NCBI RefSeq assembly: GCF_963576675.1
Contig: NC_088911.1
Location: 78,521,256-78,585,255 of the forward strand
Reading direction: 5' to 3'
Length of the DNA: 64,000 nucleotides
Origin: Euphorbia lathyris
Lineage: Eukaryota > Streptophyta > Magnoliopsida > Malpighiales > Euphorbiaceae
In this document: positions 55,858 through 64,000 of the stretch, one piece after another
Position numbering within the stretch: the first letter of the stretch is position 1
Layout of the letters: each line of letters starts with the position of its first letter
Translations under genes and position numbers: made by a program
Notes under the pieces: generated by a model
What the model saw: only the letters and a program-made list of their open reading frames with translations
Told to the model about the DNA's origin: nothing
The model's database searches: none

Positions 55858-56218
55858 TTCTAATCTAAGCTTATAAAATGATATAAGAGTAGAGTTAATA
55901 AAAGCAAACAGCTGCTTTCGTTTTGGTCATTGCTTTGCTTAAAAGGTAACATAACACGTAGAACAAATCATGACAGATAGAGACCATTTCAGCAGCCCAA
56001 TTAATTAGGCTAAAATCTTTTGTCTTTTTCGGAAATTAGACATTCTATATACTAATAATATATTGGTTTTCAATTAATCTTTCTTTCATTGTAATTATTA
56101 ATAATCTATTTGCTGCTGCCAACTTTATCAATGACCAAGAAGAAGAGGGAGGGAATTATCATTCATCATTCACCATTCAATTCTTACAGCTCTTTTGTAT
56201 AAAACTAATTGTATAACA
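55858..56218. other. Intergenic sequence, nothing recognised
   Basis: AT-rich 360 bp between the hAT-like element and the LINE tail. No ORF or repeat boundary is seen. Confidence 0.6.
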
Positions 56219-56341
56219 CTTTTTTTTTATCTTAATCGACGGGACGAAACCCCGGAGCACAACAAAGAAAAAGCTAAGTGATACTAGTCATCTTAGGAAG
56301 ACAAGTACCACAAATATCAGAAAATAAGATATCCAGGATGC

Positions 56342-59300
56342 CTACAGGGGCACCTCACACTCGTGAAGACCCAGGGGTAAACTTCCTGCGTAATTCGTCA
56401 TCCAGTCCACGGCACGGTTACCTTCGCGGAGAACATGAATCAACCTAACCTTTTCCCAATCCTGTCTTAACAATCTTTGACACTCATCAATCAGCCAAAA
56501 GAACATATGCCTATGATCCTTACCATTCTTCACCAAATCCACAACCACAAGCGAGTCCATTTCGAATACAACTCTACGGAAATGTCTATCCCAAGCAAAC
56601 TTCAACCCGAAGTACAGACCCCATAGCTCCGCAAGCACAGCACTGCAAATACCTAAGTTAACAGCGAACCCTCCTACCCAAACTCTATTGTCATTTCGAG
56701 CAACGCCCCCTGCAGCCGCTGGACCCGGGGCTCCCTTACAAGCGCCATCAATATTCACCTTGATCCAGCCCTTCGACGGGGGCTTCCAACTAACCATGAC
56801 AGTCCTTCTACTTCTATTTCTCATGCGCTGCTCATCTAAAAAGGCTTTCTGACATTCCCCAGCTTTACCATATACAAATTCCAGCTTATTTCAACAAACA
56901 GCAGTATCCGGATCGAACACCGCCGAGCATCTCCACCGCCACATCCACTAGATGGTGTAGACAAACACGGTACTCCAGCCTATACCACGCCAATTCCCCT
57001 TTTTACTAAGACCAGCTAACATCCAACAACTAAGATCAGCGCAGCAAAACTCAATTCAATCCGCAGCAGGTATCAGGATCCGCCAAAGCCCCACAGCCTC
57101 ACTGCAGTCCCTCAAAACGTGCAATAATGACTCTGACAAACCGCATGCTAAGCACACATCAAACTCGCTCAGATGTCTCGCCATCCGAACATCATTAACC
57201 AACATAGCTTCATACATTAGTAACCAAATAAAGTATTTCAATCTCTCTGGGATTTGCAAATTCCAAATCATCTTCCAATTCTTAGTATGCATCAAATCCC
57301 TCCTCTGGACTTGCATTAAACTAAACACAGATTTGACGCTAAACATACCTGAACTAGTGAGCCGCCACCTCCAGGAATCTTGCTGCTCGTCGCCAGGAAA
57401 AACGACCATTGATGCCAGATGAAGCAAAGTAGAGCTCGGAATCAGACCATGAAGCATCTCCCAATCCCAGCCCCCTTCCCTCCTCCAATAGGAAGCTATA
57501 GATCTACCCCTAACAGTCTCAAGAATCACTACAATTTTCCTCAAGAGTGCTATCCCCCACCCATCTATGAGTCCAGAATTTCGTTGAAGTACCATTTCCG
57601 ATGAGCCTTTCAAACCCATGATTCAATAAAACTGAACCCTGCACAATGCTCTTCCAAACATGACTAGAATTTTGCTTAGCATGAATCTCCATAAGATCAG
57701 ACGTACCTCTCATATACCTGTTCCTCAAAACTTGAACCCAAAGGGTCGAATCTCAGTGATTAACCTCCAACCAAGCTTCGCTACCATAGCCAAATTAAAC
57801 TCCCGCGTGGGGCGAATTCCCAGGCCACCCCAACATCTTGGCCGACACACAATGTCCCATCGGACAAGGTGAATTTTATGCCGGCTACCCACACTACCCC
57901 ACAAAAATTGACGATTCAAACGATCCAAAAGGCGACACATATTTATCGGCATAATCGTCGTCTGCATAATGTAAGAAGGAATAGAGGAGGCAACAGAGCG
58001 AATCAGGGTGGTTCTACCAGCAAGGGATAGGCAATGACTCTTCCACCCATTCAGCCTGTTCTACACTTTGTCCACTACATGTTGCAAGTCACTGCAATCC
58101 ACACATTTATGGAAGAGAAAAACTCCTAGATACTTACCCAGGTTCGTAGTCGGTGCCACTTGCAACACCGCACAAATCCTAGAAGCAACCCACTCTGGAA
58201 CATTAGAGGAGAAGGAGACCCTCGATCTGGAGAAGCTAACACACTGCCCTGAAGCAAAACAAAAACTGTCCAAGACGCCTTTCATCGTGATGGCCTGATC
58301 TACCGACGCATGCGCCATCAACACGATATCATCAGCAAACATCAAATGAGAGAGCTTAGGACCTCTTCTAGACACATGTATCGGCTTCCAGCTCCCATTC
58401 CCAATGGCATCACCAATAAGATGGCTCAGCCGCTCAATACAAAGCACAAACAAATAAGGGGATAGAGGATCCCCTTGACGAAGACCATGGTTCAGGCTGA
58501 ACTCCTGAGACTCTTCTCCATTCCACAGAACTGACATACGCGGAGTGGAAACACAAGTCATAATCAAGTCCACCTATGAGGAGGAATATTAAGAAGCACC
58601 AGCGTATCACGGAGGAAATCCCAATTAATGCGGTCATAAGCTTTCTCCAGATCAAGCTTAAGGATCATGACTCCCGTTCTACCCGATCTTCGTTTAAGGG
58701 AATGCACAACCTCTTGCATGAGAATAACATTATCAAAAATCTGCCTACCTGGAACAAAACTACTCTGACATGGGCCAATGAGATACTGGAGGTGTTCTTT
58801 TAATCTCAGAACTAAGCATTTAGTGATGGCCTTATACAGCACATTACACAAGCTAATGGGTCGGAATTGAGTCAGGTTAACAGGATTGGCCACTTTAGGA
58901 ATAAGGGTAATCAGGGTTGTGTTCAAACCCTCCAAAATTCCTGAATTGAGCACCTTTAGAGCACAAGTGCAAGCAGCGGGCCCAAGGATGTCCCAGAACT
59001 TCTGGTAGATAAAAGCCTAGAACCCATCTTTACCAGGCGCTTTAAAAGGGGGCATAGCAAAAATTGCTCTCCTGTCATCCTCAGTAGAAAATAACCTGTT
59101 CAGACCATCAATGGTCATAGCGTTCCAATTCGGAAAACTCTGACATGTCCTGAGCTTTGGTCTACCCCTCACGTCATCTGTGTACACCCCTTGAAAGTAG
59201 CTAACTGCCAACTTCTTCAGACGACTATCATCCCAAATCCACTCACTCCCAATATCTTAAAGACCATTAATATGATTTCTCCTCCTACGGATCAAGGTCA

Positions 59301-60395
59301 AAGTATGAAAAAACCTGGAGTTTCGATCACCATATTTAATCCATTGAACACGGGATTCCTAGAACCAAAGAAGTTCCTCCTGCAGAAGAACCGTCGATAA
59401 CTCATTAGACAATCATCTTTCTAGTTTAAACAGGCCTCCCTCATTAACCTGACACAACCTTTTTTGAACACCATCAAGGCGAGCCATAAGCCTTTTCTTT
59501 CTATAGAAGATATTACCAAAAGTGCTAGAGTTCCAATTCTGAAGACTAGAAGCCAGATGTTGGAGGCCCTTAACCAACCAATTCGACCCATCCTAGTTAT
59601 CTCTAAGGACAGCAGCAAAACCAGGGTGTTCAGCCCAAGCAGATGGAAATCTAAACGGAGTGCGGCTACGCCTCAGGCTACCATCCATTACATCAATCAA
59701 AATAGGCGTGTGGTTAGAGTTGTGTCTCGGGAGATGCCGAACAATCCCATTAGGAAACAAATGCCTCCATCCAGAATCACACAGAGCCCGATCCAACCTA
59801 TAGGAAACACGAGTGTGAGGAGAGCACCTGAGGAACCAAGTAAAAGTGGGGCCAACAAACCCCACATCAATGAGCTGGAGAGAGTTAATCCAATTAGAGA
59901 AAGAAGCACAACGAGAAGCAGAAACACTTGAGCCTCCTAATTTTTCCTCAGCGGATTTAATACAGTTGAAGTCTCCTGCAATAACCCAGGGAAGTCTGAC
60001 AGAGTACTTCACACTCACCATATCGGCCATAAACTGACTCTTAGCAGTGCCCTAGGGTCTTACGTAAACAGTAGTAAGCTCAAACTTAACTCCCTTTGAG
60101 CTACCAACCAGGATAGTGACACATACATGAATAAACTGGTAATTTTTATATTGAACATCAACTAGCACATCAGTAGCATCCCAGAACATCCAAGTCCCTC
60201 CCCTGAAGCCATCAGTTTCCACAATCTCCATAGAACTAAACCCTATACCTTTCTGAATTTGGTCATCATGGGAGCCAAAAATCCTTGGTTCAAGAAGAAC
60301 AATAATAGAAGGACGATGGGTCGTTATAAGATGAAACAACAACCTCTAGAAGACCCTTCCTCCAGCGCCAAAGCAATTCCAAATGACAAAACGCA
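56342..60395 (-). pseudogene. LINE ORF2: endonuclease, reverse transcriptase, zf-RVT, RNase H
   Basis: Starts at ATG 60395 with MRFVIWNCFGAGGR, then a TAG. Endonuclease parts: IIVLLEPRIFG (about 60300), VIAGDFNCIKS (about 59980), YRLDRALCD, and HNSNHTPI, where the usual SDH is SNH. RT parts: TLITLIPKVANP, FRPISLCNVLYKAITK, QSSFVPGRQIFDNV, LDLEKAYDRINWDF, HGLRQGDPLSPYLFVLCIE and LMFADDIVLMAHA (58061-58953). zf-RVT: CLACGLSESLLHVLRDC (57056-57619). RNase H: VNIDGACKGAPGPAAAGG, ELWGLYFGLKFA, FEMDSLVVVDLV, ending at 56342. Many stops and frameshifts interrupt the frame, so it cannot make a full protein, although most motifs remain readable. Confidence 0.93.
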
Positions 60396-60573
60396 TTAAA
60401 GGAAAAACAAAAAGAGAAGCAAAGAACACCAACAACGCTTATCTAGGGAGGTGCAACCTCTCTTCCACAACTCCTTCCATGTTCTCTAACTCCTCAGATA
60501 TCCTACCAGTAGCCAAACATTCACTTTGACTAGAATGGAGGCCGCTAGTCTGTCCCCCAACATCCGACTGCAA

Positions 60574-61960
60574 TCAAATCCGTTTACCTTTATTTTTCCT
60601 TACATCAAAGAGAGTTGGAGCCAACTTCAAGGCCTTGTTAGCCTCATTCGACTCAGGACCAGCCAAGTCCCCAAAAGTGTTCTTGCTCACAAAAGAGCTG
60701 CTACTTGTAACCACATTCAACCTCTTCCCTTTCTTGTTTCGACTCGCAGCAGCCTCATTTAGCCCCGAGCTAGCAAAGACCTTGCTACCAATTTCCTTAC
60801 TCTTGCCCCAATCCGAATGGACTCCCTCAAAGGGATTCACATCAACATTCCAAGGGTCAATAGTAAGCGGCTTAGAAGGGACTCTGACATGAGAAGATTG
60901 CTTCCTTCGGGGCACAGTCATCCAAGGTCCATACTCATGCTCCTCCCGACTTGAAATAGTAGCAGCGAGAATCGGAATTGACTCACTATTGTTTCCTTCA
61001 ATCATAGGATCCATTATAGGCTTCTTAGTCTGCTCCATTGTATCACTCTCAGCTCGTGTCACTCTTGTGCACAAAACTTCATTGACACTAAGCCAGGAGC
61101 AAACCTGTCTAAGATGATCATAACGACCGCAGCCAGTACACATGGTATGTAAACCTTCATATTCTACTCTCTGCTCCATCCCATCAAGATCAAAACAAGC
61201 AATAAGGGGTTTCAGCAGGTTAATCTCAACACAGACCCTTGCAAACTTACCACGATCAGCAAAGGCCGTGTTATCGTCGACCTTAATAGGCTTTCCAATA
61301 GCTTCGGCAATAGCCAAAAGAACATCTTAATTATAATAGAACAATGGTATTTGAGGTAACCTAAGCCACACAAGGGTAGATTCAATCAGGGAGTCTGAAG
61401 GAAAAACGTGGGGGACCAGGTACGAACTGTCAGATAATTTCCTTGAACAATCCAAGGTCCATCCAGTATTACATGCTCTCTGTCCAGTGGGTCATCAAAT
61501 TTAACAACATAAAAACCATTCCCAACTTCCATCATCTTAAAGTTGGCAATCAGATTCCACAAATCTGAAACCTTCTTGTGCAAGGCAATATAGCCCAGCT
61601 TTCTCCCAAGCAGCTTAATGATTAGGGCGCTATTCCATTGAGTTGTTAATTGTTGTTTCAGGGATGAGTCAAGCGATACCTTTGGGAATAAAGTATTCGC
61701 CTCATCAACAGTAATCACCACTTTCCCATTCTCACGAAGGTTTTCACGAACCTTGGAATCCCGTAGCACTTCTTTATTCAGCAATAGGTCTCTCTAGTTC
61801 CTGCGTGGTGGCTCCACACCAGGATTCAATCTCGACCACGAAGGCCCCTGTGGATCAAAAGAAAACGGATTCGGGGGGTCAGTCGATGGCCGACCGAAGA
61901 CGGGCGGCTGAAGGGGATCTATTGGGAGACCGAATGACGATCGCAAGGTTAATCGCCAAG
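60574..61960 (-). pseudogene. LINE ORF1: DUF4283-type domain and CCHC knuckle
   Basis: 61386-61784 encodes VITVDEANTLF, SALIIKLLGRKLGYIALHK, FYVVKFDDPLDREHVILDGP, a DUF4283-like nucleic-acid-binding region typical of plant LINE ORF1. After a stop comes 60574-61317 with GKFARVCVEINLLKPL and a CX2CX4HX4C knuckle (CTGCGRYDHLRQVC), then a Ser/Lys-rich tail ending KNKGKRI. A readable upstream part (RSSFGLPIDPLQPP, ending PPRRN) continues to about 61960 but is cut by a TAG. ORF1 protein binds LINE RNA. Confidence 0.85.
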
Positions 61961-62034
61961 AGGATTTATCACAAGATCCTATTTTTTCTCCAATATCCTA
62001 TTTTTTCTCCATTACTGACTATTTATAGATAATC

Positions 62035-62037
<3 letters not shown>

Positions 62038-62065
<28 letters not shown>
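62038..62065. repeat. (AT)n microsatellite
   Basis: About 14 AT dinucleotides. Confidence 0.95.
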
Positions 62066-62639
62066 CATTGAGTGACATTTTCACATGTAAGTGGTTGATT
62101 GGTTCCTACTCCGTGCTCCTTTCTCTTTTCCATATTTTATGGCAAAGCATCAGAATTAGGTGCATATCTTTAAAATCCAAAATTGTTATTAGTCCATGTG
62201 TCCACTTATCTATGCTTTATTCCTGAAAATTATCATTGATACACCTGTCTAAGCAAAGGCTTTTGATGTTGTACAATAACACCATGTAACTCGACATGTG
62301 TTCAGACATCATGCCTAGTCTGTCACTGAAGGCTTTCGAATTCATCATGGAATTGGATAAATAAACAAAAAAAAAACCTTGAGCAGGTGTTGCTTTATGT
62401 ATTTTAGCACCTTTAAAGCTCTTTGAAAATGAACTGCAGCAGCTGTAATGTCCACTGGAGAGCTCAAAAGTTCGGAGGGGCTCCATTGCAAGAAATTTTT
62501 TTTTTCTTAATAACGACTTAAGGCTTTGATTCATAGTAGTCAAATCAAAATTTTCAAAATTTTGATAATATAAGGATAAATTTGATCATAATTTGAAACA
62601 TTAAGGTACAAAACAACTGAGATTCAATATAAAGTAAGG
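62066..62639. other. Intergenic sequence, no supported gene
   Basis: A 108-residue minus-strand frame (62217-62543) exists, but it has no recognisable motif or splice context. Confidence 0.5.
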
Positions 62640-63112
62640 ATAAGGTGCAAAAATACTCTAATATTTACACCTAAAAACAATTTTACCCCTAACGTATAAA
62701 ATGATGCAATTTTACCCTTAACGTTGGCAGCCAAGAGCAATTTTATCCCTAACGTTGACAAGTTTGGTCGATTGGAGAAATTATTCATCAAATTGTCTTC
62801 TCGGTCGTGAATTTTGTAACTAAAAAATACAATTAAAAATAATAAAAGAGAATGAGGTTTAATGGAAAAAATTAAAATGAGATAAAAAAGTGAAGGGAGG
62901 GAGATTCAAACATAGAACCAATTGGACGTAGAGATTCCTTTATTTATCACTGCAACCAACTATATAAACTTAGTTTTATGTCATATAATCACATTCTACA
63001 TTATAAGTACTAATTTTAACTATTTTGAGGGCTGCTCGGGACTGAACCACTGTTCGTCAAGGTGTTCCGAAGGGTCAGGAGACACTCCCCTACCCCCTGG
63101 CTCCGCCCCTGT
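62640..63112. repeat. MITE-like sequence and a hAT-type terminus
   Basis: 62680-62760 contains three direct copies of CAATTTTACCC(C/T)TAACGT-like words. The segment ends with CCCCCTGGCTCCGCCCCTG (63094-63112), the reverse of a CAGGGGCGGAGCCAGG hAT-like end, related to the terminus at 54796. A matching left end was not found. Confidence 0.4.
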
Positions 63113-63325
63113 CCACTGGTGCATCCAGGAGCTGACTCGGCTGATTGACTGTAAAACTAGTTTCCAATCCTGTAGTGGTATAAATCAATTGCCCAACCAT
63201 CAGACAGTAAAGGACATGTTTCCTTAACACATCCTAATAAACATGCATCTCAAACTAATTCAAGGGCATATCTACATTGATTAAGTAATATTCTTTTACA
63301 ACTTCTTAATACTTCACTACCTAAT

Positions 63326-63828
63326 ACAGTAAAATCTCTATAAATGCATATCGTTGGGACTGCAAAAAAAATATTCATTAAGCGAGATTATTTATTTATC
63401 GATAAATGAATAAATTATTCATTTATTGATAAATTAATAAATTATTCATTTATCGATAAATATTCATTAGATATGTAATTATCTTGTTTAGGAAATATAT
63501 TATTTGATTGATTTGTAATTATCACATTAGCATAATTACAAATCAATCAAATAATTATAGGCATAATTATAGGCACAATTATAGGTCTTGTTTTTTTGTA
63601 AACTCTTGGGTATTTATATTGATCAATATATATATATTGTTTGTAATTTAATAATTATTACTTTATATTTTCATTGGGCCCTTAAGGATTTAAATATTTT
63701 TTATTACTTAATGCATTTAGCGAGGTTATTACTTTAGTCCATTGGCCCAAGTCGGGACCGGAAGAATTTATTATATAATCGAGGTTATTACTTTATCGAA
63801 TATTCATTTATCGAGGTTTAACTGTAAA
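63326..63828. mobile_element. Non-autonomous element with CAGTAAAATCTCTATAAAT ends
   Basis: The left end TACAGTAAAATCTCTATAAA and the reverse complement of the right end TTACAGTTAAACCTCGATAA are imperfect inverted repeats. Internal direct and inverted copies of TTCATTTATCGATAAAT, and GTTGGGAC / GTCGGGAC words near each end, fit a common plant MITE-like repeat. No coding sequence. The superfamily is unknown. Confidence 0.55.
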
Positions 63829-64000
63829 AAAATTAAATTTCATAAATCTTTAGTCCTAAACTTATCATCAAGATACTATTTCTTTTAGATCATTGCTTGT
63901 TAATCTAATATTATCCGCGTATACAAAAAAGAGAAGTAATAGATCTATTGTTGTTTACCCAAATGATTTGAATTTAGTCATTCCATTAAATCTATATTTA

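Larger units (their letters stand above)
56219..62000 (-). mobile_element. Nearly full-length L1-type LINE, inactive
   Basis: A T run at 56219-56227 (poly-A tail on the minus strand) marks the 3' end. ORF1-like (60574 to about 61960) and ORF2-like (56342-60395) regions follow in the normal order. The 5' edge is near 62000, where a 19-bp TCCTATTTTTTCTCCAAT-type unit is duplicated. Target duplications could not be identified. Confidence 0.85.

Noticed and set aside
62217..62543. Minus-strand ORF of 108 aa
   Set aside because: No motif, no splice continuity and unremarkable context. Length alone is not evidence.
62448..63122. TCCACTGG (TGTCCACTGG) occurring at about 62448 and right after the hAT-like end at 63112
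   Set aside because: It could be an 8-bp target duplication, but the left copy is not followed by the matching terminal repeat, so it is treated as coincidence.
1..64000. tRNA, rRNA genes, CRISPR arrays and bacterial-type operons
   Set aside because: None was seen. The PBS sequences resemble tRNA 3' ends only because they pair with tRNAs, and repeat arrays lack spacer structure.

Overview
This is plant nuclear DNA, most likely from a eudicot. It is a gene-poor, repeat-dense block containing one clear host gene, a two-exon phosphoenolpyruvate carboxylase kinase (PPCK) on the minus strand at 43391-44292. Nearly everything else is transposable-element sequence of several ages: Ty3/gypsy elements (Ogre/Tat-like and chromovirus), Ty1/copia, L1-type LINEs, and non-autonomous DNA transposons (MULE, hAT, Stowaway and Tourist types). 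The species cannot be read from the sequence.

Region 1-13770 (minus strand) holds two related Ogre/Tat-like gypsy elements joined through one shared 3-kb LTR (5814-8803). The left element has a broken reverse transcriptase (1-873) and a remarkable 1000-residue gag ORF with four gag cores (883-3885). The right element is a non-autonomous companion. It has a long 3' UTR full of tandem repeats (8804-12115), a gag-like ORF without a gag core (12116-12980) and a short LTR remnant. The pair abuts a plus-strand chromovirus fragment (13771-15398).

Region 15400-26640 contains MITE-like inverted repeats, a MULE-type transposon carrying an OTU cysteine-protease domain and about 55 copies of a 16-bp minisatellite (16907-18633), a foldback element, a 3'-truncated copia element (about 19650-24018), and Tourist-like and Stowaway MITEs.

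Region 26640-42430 contains a broken LINE RNase H, remnants of an older Tat element, and inserted into those remnants a complete young Tat-lineage retrotransposon (29321-38970, target duplication AAAAG, LTRs differing by four substitutions and one indel). Between pol and the 3' LTR it carries an intron-containing gene on the opposite strand. The older Tat element appears to retain the start of an equivalent antisense gene at 28898-29233. Beyond this, a 5'-truncated LINE (40187-42336, perfect 19-bp target duplication) sits inside an older, inverted LINE.

Region 42610-47500 is a MULE-type MITE, PPCK and AT-rich intergenic sequence. Region 47500-53560 is a decayed minus-strand chromovirus pierced by two solo LTRs, one of them SIRE-like, followed by a plus-strand gypsy gag remnant that holds a second Stowaway copy. 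Region 54788-64000 has a hAT-like element with an 8-bp target duplication, a nearly full-length but inactivated minus-strand L1-type LINE (56219 to about 62000), and MITE-like sequences at the right end.
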